Shown piece by piece: positions 21,276 through 30,503 of a stretch of 64,000 bases of DNA. Under the pieces are notes generated by a model. It was not told where the DNA came from. It was given only the letters and a program-made list of their open reading frames with translations, and searched no databases. The DNA is from an uncultured Clostridia bacterium (GTDB lineage: Bacteria; Bacillota; Clostridia; Christensenellales; UBA1242). A program made the translations under genes and the position numbers. Each line of letters opens with the position of its first letter. The first letter of the stretch is position 1. The stretch covers positions 62,001-126,000 of the forward strand of contig CANQOO010000003.1 in NCBI GenBank assembly GCA_947625515.1. Reading direction: 5' to 3'.

Positions 21276-21576
21276 AACAAAAAAACAAGGGGCGACCTTG
21301 CTTTTCTGATGCTGGGCGGATGCTTTGTTGCAAAATGACCGACTGCCTTGAAAGTGCCAAACTCCACCAAAGCTTCCTTATGGCACATCAACTGGTTCCC
21401 TTAGTGATGCTTCCGTCAGGACCTGACACGATTCGGAAAGGCCGATTGCACAAGACCTTGATTTCATCGCCTGGAACTTTCACACATATTCAACCAAATT
21501 GCACCGAGGCAACTGTTCGACCCTGCTGTAGCGGATTGCAGGTGACAGGGCACCGCTATCTCCCCGTCTAGCCCAG
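21276..21576 (-). ncRNA. ffs: Signal recognition particle RNA (large Bacillota type)
   Basis: Minus strand contains GGGCTAGACGGGGAGATAGCGGTGCCCTGTCACCTGCAATCCGCTACAGCAGGG and GTGTCAGGTCCTGACGGAAGCATCACTAAG; promoter TTGACA-17-TATAAT (21612-21584); ends in CAAGG-TCGCC-CCTTG plus T-run. Confidence 0.93.
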
Positions 21577-21752
21577 TGTGAATATTATAAACAAATCCCA
21601 TCCTTTTGTCAAGCAAATTCACCAAAAAACCTTGGCAACATGGCGACATGGCTTCTTGCCAGGCGGCTTCGACAAAAACGGCAAATTTGTGACAGATTTT
21701 CCTTCGCTTTGGGGCAAGGCGGTGCATAGATTTACATTGCAAGGAGTGCAAT

Positions 21753-22661
21753 ATGTTGGAGAAAATTTTGCCGGACAAGATGCATCGGATTTTGATGGAA
21801 AAGGTCAACATGAAGGCTGTCAACGAAATTCGCCTGCGTGCGGACAAGCCCGTTGGGGTGAACGTGAGCGGAAAGATGTTTTTCTTGTGCGAAAATGGCG
21901 TGACAAGCAACTTGAAACAGGCCCTCTATGCCAGCAAAATAATGATTGAGGACGTGATTTTCCGTGCCAGTGAATGCTCCATCTATTCCGTGAACGAGCA
22001 AATTAAGAAGGGCTTCATTGTCACTGACGAGGGTGTGCGAATTGGCATAGGCGGAAATTTGGTGGACGAGAACGGGCATATCAAAACCATGACAAATTTC
22101 TGCTCTTGCAACATTCGCGTGCCACATGTGGTGAGAAATTGCAGCCTGAGTGCATATCCGTTTTTGGTGGACGAGGACGGCGTGCAGAACACCCTGATTG
22201 TCAGTCCGCCCGGCTGCGGAAAAACCACTTTTTTGAGAGATTTTGTTTCGCAACTTTCGCAAAGAGGGCTGCCATACAACATTCTTCTTTTGGACGAGCG
22301 TGGCGAACTGGACTGCGGCATCGACTCGGCTTTCACCGACAAAATCGCTTTTTCCAGCAAGAAAATTGGCTTTGAAAATGGCATACGGTCACTCAGCCCC
22401 GACATCATCGTGACTGACGAATTGGGGCAGGAGGACGACATTGCCGCGGTGAGATATGCCTGCACGTGCGGCGTGCGACTGCTTGCATCCACTCACGCCG
22501 AAAGCATGGAAGTTTTCTGCAAAAAACCACTTTTTGAACAAGTCTTGAAGGAAAAAATTTTCAAGCGATTTGTCCTTCTTTCCAAACGCAACGGACCCGG
22601 CACACTTGAAGGAATTTACAACGAAAATCTGTCTCGCGTATATTTCCCAAACGGCAGATAA
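21753..22661 (+). CDS. spoIIIAA: stage III sporulation protein AA (ATPase)
   Basis: VNEIRLRADKPVGV; Walker A SPPGCGKTTFLRDF; first gene of the spoIIIA cluster. Confidence 0.93.
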   Translation: MLEKILPDKMHRILMEKVNMKAVNEIRLRADKPVGVNVSGKMFFLCENGVTSNLKQALYASKIMIEDVIFRASECSIYSVNEQIKKGFIVTDEGVRIGIGGNLVDENGHIKTMTNFCSCNIRVPHVVRNCSLSAYPFLVDEDGVQNTLIVSPPGCGKTTFLRDFVSQLSQRGLPYNILLLDERGELDCGIDSAFTDKIAFSSKKIGFENGIRSLSPDIIVTDELGQEDDIAAVRYACTCGVRLLASTHAESMEVFCKKPLFEQVLKEKIFKRFVLLSKRNGPGTLEGIYNENLSRVYFPNGR

Positions 22662-22988
22662 ACACGCTAAAATAATTGCTTTTAATTAAAAAAATATTCA
22701 ACTTTAATTAACAAAAAATATTGAGATAAATTGACGAAAAAAAATTGCATCAAACTAGCAGAATTATTGACTTAAATTAACAAAAAAATAGAGATAAGTT
22801 GATAAAAATTTTGCATAAAACTAGCAAAAATTTTGACTTAAATTAACAAAAAAATATTGACTTAAAAATTAGCGAAAAAATTATTACATCAAATAAACAA
22901 AAAAAACAACTTTAAATTTTCGATAATTTTTAAAAAATTTTTACATTTAGTTAATAGCTTTAAGTTATCATTTAAAAAATTCTTAGTC

Positions 22989-23495
22989 TTGGAGGTGGCA
23001 GTGAAATATCTTTTAATTCTCTTTGTTTTTGTGATTTGTGTGGGCGTGGGCTATTTCTTTTCGACAAAATATATGAAGAGAAAAAAGTTTTTTGCTTCGC
23101 TTATTTCGCTGGCGGACAAACTGTCGCTGGAAATAAATTTCTCACGCGAGCGGCTGAAAGTTCTGCTGGAAAATTTTGATGCAAACTCCAAAAAACATTT
23201 GCTTGGCATTGATGAAAATTTCGTGCGATATCTTGACAGGAATTGCGAGTTGACCAACGACGAAATTTTCAAGAATGTCAATTGTCTTAAACCCGATGAG
23301 CGAGATTTGATTTTGCTTTTTTTCAAAACGTTGGGACGAAGCGACGTTGAAAATCAGACAAAAGAAATTCAGACGTTTGTCTCTCGCTTTGGTGAGATTA
23401 AGAAGAAGTGTGACGAAGAGCAAAAGAAATATGGCTCTCTCTCCATCAAACTGGGTGTCGTGGCGGGGCTTTTCTTTGCCATTGTGATGATTTGA
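22989..23495 (+). CDS. spoIIIAB: stage III sporulation protein AB
   Basis: N-terminal TM, position in operon, C-terminal TM. Confidence 0.8.
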   Translation: MEVAVKYLLILFVFVICVGVGYFFSTKYMKRKKFFASLISLADKLSLEINFSRERLKVLLENFDANSKKHLLGIDENFVRYLDRNCELTNDEIFKNVNCLKPDERDLILLFFKTLGRSDVENQTKEIQTFVSRFGEIKKKCDEEQKKYGSLSIKLGVVAGLFFAIVMI

Positions 23496-23665
23496 TTAAA
23501 AAAATTTTCCCGGCATTTTTCAAGAAATTTTTGCCATATTTTTGTCGTAATTTTTACTAAATTTTTTAGATATTTTTGTCATAATTTTTACTGTAATCTT
23601 AGCCATATTTTTCAATATTTTTTTCTAAATTTTCAATTATTTTGCATGAAGGGAGGTGATGCAAA

Positions 23666-23875
23666 TTGGAAGTTGAAATTATTTTCAAGATTGCTGCGAT
23701 TGGCATCTTGACCGCGGTGGTTGGGCAAATTTTGCGGAACAGCGGCAAGGAAGACATCTCCACGCTGGCGACACTTGCGGGCGTGGTGATTGTGCTGTTT
23801 ATGGTGCTTTCCATGATTGGGGATTTGTTCTCTTCCATTCGCACCATGTTCAACTTTGCCGTTTCGTTCAGATAG
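23666..23875 (+). CDS. spoIIIAC: stage III sporulation protein AC
   Basis: IFKIAAIGILTAVVGQILRNSGKED. Confidence 0.92.
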   Translation: MEVEIIFKIAAIGILTAVVGQILRNSGKEDISTLATLAGVVIVLFMVLSMIGDLFSSIRTMFNFAVSFR

Positions 23876-23986
23876 GTTGATGTAGATGAAGAATTGTTGC
23901 GAAAGTTGACGGTTGCCGAAATATTTTGCGTTAAAATTGCAAGAAAATTTTTGCATTTTATTTTCGCGAAACCTCGTCTTGAAAGG

Positions 23987-24082
23987 CTAGAAAATTTCTG
24001 AAAACGAACTGAAAAAGTTAAAAATTTTCTGAAAAACAAACTCAAAAAGTTAGAAAATTTTTGAAAAACAAATTGAAAAAGG
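23987..24082. repeat. Degenerate ~32-bp tandem repeat (3 copies) between spoIIIAC and spoIIIAD
   Basis: ctagaaaatttctgaaaacgaactgaaaaagtt / aaaaattttctgaaaaacaaactcaaaaagtt / agaaaatttttgaaaaacaaattgaaaaagg. Confidence 0.75.
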
Positions 24083-24091
24083 AGGGCGGAT

Positions 24092-24484
24092 GTGGACACT
24101 CTATACAAAATTTTGGCTATTGCCGTTGTGACGTGTGTGGCGTGTCTGATTGTCAAGCCCGTCAGAGCGGATTTCGCGGTCATCATTTCCATTGTGGGCG
24201 GGATTTTGATTGTCATTTTCATGCTCTCATACATTTGCGATGTGTTTGAAGTTTTTCAGGGGATTTTTAAGACTTCGGGCATCAATTCTTCTCTCTATGC
24301 CATCATCTTCAAAATTATTGGTGTGGGATATTTGACGGAGTTCACCGCCAGCCTTTGCAATGACACTGGCAATCAAAGTTTGGGCGACAAGGTTTTGCTG
24401 GGCGGAAAAATCATCATTCTGGTCATGGCTCTTCCAATCGTGACCAGCATTTTGGACATCGTCATGCAGTTATTGCCAAAATGA
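24092..24484 (+). CDS. spoIIIAD: stage III sporulation protein AD
   Basis: Polytopic protein, operon position, EFTASLCNDTGN motif. Confidence 0.92.
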   Translation: MDTLYKILAIAVVTCVACLIVKPVRADFAVIISIVGGILIVIFMLSYICDVFEVFQGIFKTSGINSSLYAIIFKIIGVGYLTEFTASLCNDTGNQSLGDKVLLGGKIIILVMALPIVTSILDIVMQLLPK

Positions 24485-25752
24485 TGCCAGGTTGTTTTCG
24501 CAAGCGGGAGTCCTCCAAAAAGAAGAGCCTTTGGAGGCGAGTTTGCCCGATTGTTGTCATATTTTTCATCTTTCTGTCCTGTTTTTACGGCAGATTTGAC
24601 ATCACCCAGGGTTTTGTGCCAAATGTTGCCTACGCTGACAGCGGGCAGATGCAGGATTTGGAGCAAGAACTGGAAGATGAAGTGCAAAATCAAATTTCCA
24701 ATCTCGATTTTTCGGACGTTGAGGCGGTGATTGAAAAACTTTCCACTTCGGCGAAAAAACTTTTTGACTCCGGCTCGTTTGGGGCGAAACTTGAAAGTGT
24801 CATTTCGGGCGAATATGCCGAAAATTCCACTTCATTTTTTTCGGCAGTGATGTCCATTTTTGTGGAAGGATTTAAATCCTTTTTGCCAATCATCGCCAGC
24901 ATAATTTCCATTGCCATTCTTGGTGGCATGGTGTCAAATTTAAAGCCCGCCACAAACGGAAAGTCAATCGGAAACATCGTCCATTTTGTCACATATGGAG
25001 TGGTGATTATTTTCCTTGGGGCAACGCTGGTGCAACTGATTGGTGTCACCACCTCAACACTGACAAATGTCAAGTCTATGTTTGACGCCATCTTTCCCAT
25101 TCTTCTCACACTTCTCACGGCGGTGGGCGGCTCCGTTTCGGTGGGCATCTATCAGCCCGCGATTGCACTTTTGTCAAACGTTTTTATTCTTCTCATCACC
25201 TATGTTCTGCTGCCGCTTTTCATCTTCTCAATCGTCTTTTCCATTGTTGGGAATCTCTCAAACAATGTCCGCCTAGACAAATTTGTTGCTTTTCTTCAAT
25301 CTGCTTTCAAGTGGACAATCGGGCTGTGTTTCACCATTTTTCTGGGCTTTGTTTCCATTCAGGGCGTGATGGCAGGGGCGGTGGATGGGCTTTCCATTCG
25401 CACGGCAAAATATGCCATCAAAAGTTATGTCCCGATTGTGGGCGGATATGTGTCTGACGGGCTTTCCATTGTCATGGCAAGCAGCATGCTCATCAAAAAC
25501 GCTGTGGGCGGAGTGGGGCTGTTCCTGTTGCTTGTCACCATTCTTTCGCCGGTGATTAACCTTGTGCTTTTCATGCTCTCGCTCAAATTTATGGCAGGCA
25601 TAATCGAGCCAATCGGCGACCACAAAATCGCCAATTTTGTGGGGGACATCTCAAAAAGCATGAGCCTTTTGGTGGCACTTCTTGTTGCGGTGGCGTTTAT
25701 GTATCTTGTGCTGACCGGGCTGATTATGTGTTCCGCAAATTTGGTGATTTAA
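24481..25752 (+). CDS. spoIIIAE: stage III sporulation protein AE
   Basis: Large polytopic protein, operon position, ATGA overlap with spoIIIAD. Confidence 0.92.
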   Translation: MMPGCFRKRESSKKKSLWRRVCPIVVIFFIFLSCFYGRFDITQGFVPNVAYADSGQMQDLEQELEDEVQNQISNLDFSDVEAVIEKLSTSAKKLFDSGSFGAKLESVISGEYAENSTSFFSAVMSIFVEGFKSFLPIIASIISIAILGGMVSNLKPATNGKSIGNIVHFVTYGVVIIFLGATLVQLIGVTTSTLTNVKSMFDAIFPILLTLLTAVGGSVSVGIYQPAIALLSNVFILLITYVLLPLFIFSIVFSIVGNLSNNVRLDKFVAFLQSAFKWTIGLCFTIFLGFVSIQGVMAGAVDGLSIRTAKYAIKSYVPIVGGYVSDGLSIVMASSMLIKNAVGGVGLFLLLVTILSPVINLVLFMLSLKFMAGIIEPIGDHKIANFVGDISKSMSLLVALLVAVAFMYLVLTGLIMCSANLVI

Positions 25753-25919
25753 CTTCCCGCAATCTTAATGAAGTTTCACGATAAAGTTTTTATGAAGTTA
25801 ACGATAAAGTTTTTGAAATTTGCCAAGCGTCGTGAAACAGTTTGGAAAATTTGCCAGCGGAAAATTTTTGAGAATTTAAGCGGCGGAAAAAGTGTGAAAG
25901 CATTAAAAGGAGGGGGAAG

Positions 25920-26417
25920 ATGTCTGGAATTTCTGCATGGCTTTTGTCGATTGCCTGCGTGGTGATTTTAAGCGTGCTTGCCGAGTTTGTTTTGCCTGAG
26001 GGGCAGATTAACAAATACACAAAAGTCATCTTTTCGTTTGTCATCCTGCTGGTGATAATCATGCCGCTTCCTTCCCTTTTTGGCAAAGAGTTTAAGTTTG
26101 AAAACTTCCTTGGCACGGGCGACGCGTCCATTCAGGAAAATTATTTATATCAGCTGAACATCAACAAAATTTCCGCCGTGACGGAGGACATTTCCGAGCA
26201 GATTGAAAAGGTGGGCATCCGAGGTGTGAAAATTTCCATCAACGCCGATGTGCTGACCGACAAAATGGAAATTTTTGCCGTGCAGGTGGATGTGCGGGAA
26301 ATTGAATATGCCGAAAATTGCGAGAGTAAAGATATTGTGAAGGCGAAAATGAAAATCTGCGACATAATCTCTGGCTTCGACCTTCTTAAAACAACGCCGG
26401 TGCATTTTAAAGAATGA
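25920..26417 (+). CDS. spoIIIAF: stage III sporulation protein AF
   Basis: N-terminal TM hairpin LAEFVLPEGQINKYTKVIFSFVILLVI; operon position. Confidence 0.88.
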   Translation: MSGISAWLLSIACVVILSVLAEFVLPEGQINKYTKVIFSFVILLVIIMPLPSLFGKEFKFENFLGTGDASIQENYLYQLNINKISAVTEDISEQIEKVGIRGVKISINADVLTDKMEIFAVQVDVREIEYAENCESKDIVKAKMKICDIISGFDLLKTTPVHFKE

Positions 26418-26578
26418 ACAGCAGCGGATGAAAAATTGAACATTAAATGAAATGGGGCAAATTTTAACAAAAATTTGTGATGTGAAAATTATGAAGAAGA
26501 ATTGTTGTAAAAAAACTCAAAAAAATTATAAAAAGATTGATAAATTTGTGAAGAAAATTGTCGAAAAGGGGGTTTGAA

Positions 26579-27091
26579 ATGTCCAAAATTAAAGAGATGT
26601 GGCAAAAACTAAGAAAAATCAAGCACATCCACATCATTGTGGCGATGGTTGCGGCACTACTGCTCTGCGTCATCTATTTTTCTTTTCTTTCTTCGCCAAA
26701 AACTGACAAAAAAGAGGAGAATACGAGTGTCACTTTTTCCTCTTCGGAAGAATATGTAGGCTGGCTGGAAAATAAACTTAATAATGTCTTGTCCCAAATT
26801 TCTGGTGCGGGCAAGGTGAGCACAATCGTCACTTTGGAGAGCGGCTTCACCTATGACTACGCCAAAGAGGTTGAGACGCGTTCCAGCACTGCCGGGGATG
26901 TGGTCATCACGTCCGAAACTGTCATCTTAGTGAATGGCGAGCCGGTGGTGGTGAAAGAGTGGTTCCCGGTGATTCGGGGCGTAGTGATTGTTTCCAGCGG
27001 GGCGAACGATTTTGGGGTGAAGATGAAAATGCTGGATGCGGTCATGACTGTGCTGGAAATTGAGCAGGAGAGCATCACCATTCTTTCGTGA
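26579..27091 (+). CDS. spoIIIAG: stage III sporulation protein AG
   Basis: Single TM, LNNVLSQISGAGKVSTIVTLESG. Confidence 0.9.
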   Translation: MSKIKEMWQKLRKIKHIHIIVAMVAALLLCVIYFSFLSSPKTDKKEENTSVTFSSSEEYVGWLENKLNNVLSQISGAGKVSTIVTLESGFTYDYAKEVETRSSTAGDVVITSETVILVNGEPVVVKEWFPVIRGVVIVSSGANDFGVKMKMLDAVMTVLEIEQESITILS

Positions 27092-27667
27092 CAAAACATA
27101 TGAAAAAGCGGCACAACTCACTTCTTGCGTAGCGAACTATGGCAAGTGTGGCACAACTCACTTTTTTTCGCATCGAAATGGCAAATGCAGGCAGGGAGGC
27201 CGCAGAACAGAACGCGATGAAAAAGCGGGATGTTTCAAAGTTTCACTTTTTAAGAACGCAAAAAGAAGTGGCAAAAAATTCCACTCACGCACACTTTTCG
27301 ACAAAATTCATTTGGCAAAACACTTCTATACATTCAAAAGTTGACATAGTTTAATCTGGACAAGCACATAAGAAGTGACGCGAAAAAAAGCGAGCAGCTC
27401 CAAAGAAAAAATCGAAAAAATTGCTTAGAAATTTGCTCCGCAGGATAAAGAGCGAAACAATTTACTCTAATCAGACCAAATTCAAAGCGAACAAGAGAAA
27501 CTAAGGATGGAAAAACTTCTTCGCATAAGAAGTGCAATACGGAAATGAAGAACTTCTTCTCAAAAGAGATGGAAGAAAGGTAAGAGACACCTCTTCGCAA
27601 ACAAAAACACAAGACGATGGCAGAAGTTTGTCAAAAATTTTGGCGGGATGCCGCAAAGGAGTAAACC

Positions 27668-28135
27668 ATGAAAAAAAGAACAAAAATCATCATTCTCACA
27701 CTTATGATTGTGCTGCTTGGCGTGACGGGCTATCTTAACATTGCACTCAACAACAACATTCAGCAAACAAACACCACTGTGACAGCCGGAACATATTTCT
27801 CCACCTATCGCACCAGCCGCGAAAGCACTCGCAACCAGCAAAAACTTTATTATGACAGCATCATTGAAAGCGGCGACCCAAACGATGCAGCTGTTGTCAA
27901 CGCCATTCAGGCTCGTCAAGAGTTGATTGAACGCATGGACAAAGAAGTGACCTGCGAAGGGCTGATTAAACTGCTTGGATTTTCTGACTGCGTCATCGCA
28001 CTTTCGGACAACAAGGTGAACGTTGTTGTACAGGCGGAGGATTTGACCGACCTTGAAGTTGCAAACATCTGCTCCACCGTGATTGACCAACTTGGCGTGC
28101 AACTGAGAAATATTGTCATAATTTATGCCGACTAA
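27668..28135 (+). CDS. spoIIIAH: stage III sporulation protein AH
   Basis: N-terminal TM plus C-terminal ring-building-like domain; operon position. Confidence 0.85.
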   Translation: MKKRTKIIILTLMIVLLGVTGYLNIALNNNIQQTNTTVTAGTYFSTYRTSRESTRNQQKLYYDSIIESGDPNDAAVVNAIQARQELIERMDKEVTCEGLIKLLGFSDCVIALSDNKVNVVVQAEDLTDLEVANICSTVIDQLGVQLRNIVIIYAD

Positions 28136-28361
28136 GTTTTCGCATATTTTATGCCACTCAGTTTGCAATAATAATGCGATGAAAATGTGCTGATGAATTT
28201 CAACTTAATGCCGAATCATATTTATTAAGATTAGTTTGTGAATTTGTGCCGATTAATTTGCAAAATGTGTTTTGAATGTGCTAAAATGAAATTGCTTATG
28301 AAAAGTTTTGGCAATTTCCCGCAAAAATTGGGAGCCGAAACCAAAGCACAAGGAGAAATTT

Positions 28362-28727
28362 ATGGCAGTAAAAAATCAAGAGGGAAGCGGAAAAATCACG
28401 CTGGACAGAAAGATTCTGACGTCAATCATCAACTTGGCTGCAAAAGAGATAAACGGCGTGCAAAGCGTGACAAACACCGAGCGTCCTTGGTGGAAAAAAC
28501 TTGTCAGCAGATATGATGACGGCGTGGAAATTAAATTTGAAAAAAACGGAGCCTTGACGGTGGATGTGTATATCAACATCCTTGCGGGGTTCAGCGTGCC
28601 AGACATTGCTTATCGCGTGCAAGAAAATGTGCGAAATTCGCTTGCCACAATGGTGGCACTCAAACCTTTGAAAATCAACATTCACGTCATCAATGTGGAC
28701 TGCGACAGCGAGGTTGAGAATGCGTAA
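28362..28727 (+). CDS. Asp23/Gls24 family protein (YqhY-like)
   Basis: Gls24 fold pattern; sits directly before nusB as in other Bacillota. Confidence 0.8.
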   Translation: MAVKNQEGSGKITLDRKILTSIINLAAKEINGVQSVTNTERPWWKKLVSRYDDGVEIKFEKNGALTVDVYINILAGFSVPDIAYRVQENVRNSLATMVALKPLKINIHVINVDCDSEVENA

Positions 28728-29100
28728 TACTGCAAGAGAAAACGCTTTCAAACTTGTTTTTGAAAGCTTGTTTCATCAGCCGGACCCACTGCTTTCCAGT
28801 GAGAATCTGCAGGAACTCAAAAAAGAGGACGACCAGAAGTTTTTTGATGACATAATGGCGGCATTTGAACAGCACAAGGCGTTGCTGCAAGAAAAAATTG
28901 AGGCAAACCTGAAAAACTTTTCATATGACCGACTTTTCAAAATCGACCTCGCGATTGTGTATGTTGCACTTTCTGAAATTCTTTACTGCGGCACGCCGGA
29001 AGCGGTTGCCATCAACGAGGCGTTGGAACTTGCAAAAAAATACAGCACTCCAAAGTCGCACAAGTTTATCAACGGGCTTATTTCGGCAATAATCAAATGA
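28720..29100 (+). CDS. nusB: transcription antitermination protein NusB
   Basis: RENAFKLVFESLF, PEAVAINEALELAKKYS, FINGLIS. Confidence 0.93.
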   Translation: MRNTARENAFKLVFESLFHQPDPLLSSENLQELKKEDDQKFFDDIMAAFEQHKALLQEKIEANLKNFSYDRLFKIDLAIVYVALSEILYCGTPEAVAINEALELAKKYSTPKSHKFINGLISAIIK

Positions 29101-29101
29101 T

Positions 29102-30277
29102 ATGAACACCATCACGGTCACAAAATTTAACAACTATGTCAAAAACATATTCAATGCGGAAGAACTTCTCCACAACATCAACATTGTTGGAGAAGTTTTT
29201 GGCGTTTCATTCAGTAAATCTGCCACATATTTTTCCATAAAAGACGAAGAAAGCTCTCTGCCGTGCGTCTGCTTTTATGCAGAACTTTCTGGGCAGTTTC
29301 AAGAGGGTGAGCAGGTTGTGGTGACCGGCTCGCCAAATTTTTATACAAAATCTGGCCGCTTCAATTTTGTGGTGTCAAAGGTGGAAAAGGCTGGGCAGGG
29401 TCTTTTGTTTCAAAAGTTTGTGGAACTGAAAGAAAAACTCTCACGCGAAGGACTTTTTGACGAGGCCCACAAAAAAAAGATGCCCGAAAGCATAAAACGC
29501 ATTGGCGTTGTCACATCCAAAGAGGGGGCGGTGATTCAGGACATCAAAAATGTCACATGGCGAAGAAATCCGTCCATCGACATCGTGCTTTATGACACAA
29601 AAGTGCAAGGCAATGGGGCGGAATTTGAAATTGCGGACGGCATCAGATTTTTCTCCGAATATGACGGCGTTGACGCGGTGATTGTGGCACGCGGCGGCGG
29701 CAGTTTGGACGATTTGTGGGCATACAACACCGAAACGGTGGCTCGGGCAGCATATGAATGCAAAAAGCCGCTTGTTTCTGCGGTGGGACATGAGGTTGAT
29801 TTCACCATTATCGATTTTGTCTGTGACCTTCGGGCTCCGACGCCAAGTGCTGCGGCAGAGCTTCTCACAAAAGACACCAAAAATTTGGGTGCGGCATTAA
29901 AGCGTGAGGCAAGCCGACTTTCGCGACTGTTGGAAGGCTACCTTGCGGACAAAACAATGCTGTTCAGCGGGACGAAAAACATCCTTATTTCCCAAATGGA
30001 CGACATTGTGCAGCAGCGGCGGCTTAGGCTGCACAAACTTGCACAGCAGGCGTCTGTCAAACTGGAATCTCTGCTTGTGCAAAGTGATTATGCTCTCAAA
30101 TTGAAATTAGCGACGCTCAACAAACTCAATCCGCTTGACATCTTGGCACTGGGATATGCTAAAATAGAGCAGCAGGGCAGGAACGTTGGCAGGCTGAAAG
30201 AACTTGACCTAAACAAACCGATTGAAATCAATTTTGTGGATGGGCAAATTGCCATCCCAACAGGAGAGAAGAGATGA
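29102..30277 (+). CDS. xseA: exodeoxyribonuclease VII large subunit
   Basis: IGVVTSKEGAVIQDI, ARGGGSLDDLWAYN, SAVGHEVDFTI. Confidence 0.96.
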   Translation: MNTITVTKFNNYVKNIFNAEELLHNINIVGEVFGVSFSKSATYFSIKDEESSLPCVCFYAELSGQFQEGEQVVVTGSPNFYTKSGRFNFVVSKVEKAGQGLLFQKFVELKEKLSREGLFDEAHKKKMPESIKRIGVVTSKEGAVIQDIKNVTWRRNPSIDIVLYDTKVQGNGAEFEIADGIRFFSEYDGVDAVIVARGGGSLDDLWAYNTETVARAAYECKKPLVSAVGHEVDFTIIDFVCDLRAPTPSAAAELLTKDTKNLGAALKREASRLSRLLEGYLADKTMLFSGTKNILISQMDDIVQQRRLRLHKLAQQASVKLESLLVQSDYALKLKLATLNKLNPLDILALGYAKIEQQGRNVGRLKELDLNKPIEINFVDGQIAIPTGEKR

Positions 30278-30489
30278 ATGAAAATTTGACATATGAAGAT
30301 GCCATCAAAGAAATGGAAGAAATCATTCAGAAGTTGGAATCTGAAAACCTGCCTTTAAGGCATGCCCAAGAACTTTTTGAACGGGCAGCAGTGCTGGCGA
30401 AATTTTCGCAAGAAGAACTGGCAAAAACTTCTGGAAAGCTGTTTGAAATCAAAAAAACTCTTGACGGCGTCTCGGAAGAAGAAGTTTAA
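30274..30489 (+). CDS. xseB: exodeoxyribonuclease VII small subunit
   Basis: TYEDAIKEMEEIIQKLESENLPL; ATGA overlap with xseA. Confidence 0.94.
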   Translation: MNENLTYEDAIKEMEEIIQKLESENLPLRHAQELFERAAVLAKFSQEELAKTSGKLFEIKKTLDGVSEEEV

Positions 30490-30503
30490 AAACGGAGAAG
30501 AAA

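Noticed and set aside
27334-27612. 92-aa minus-strand ORF in the spoIIIAG-AH gap
   Set aside because: No SD, Phe/Cys-rich spurious composition and opposite orientation within the operon.
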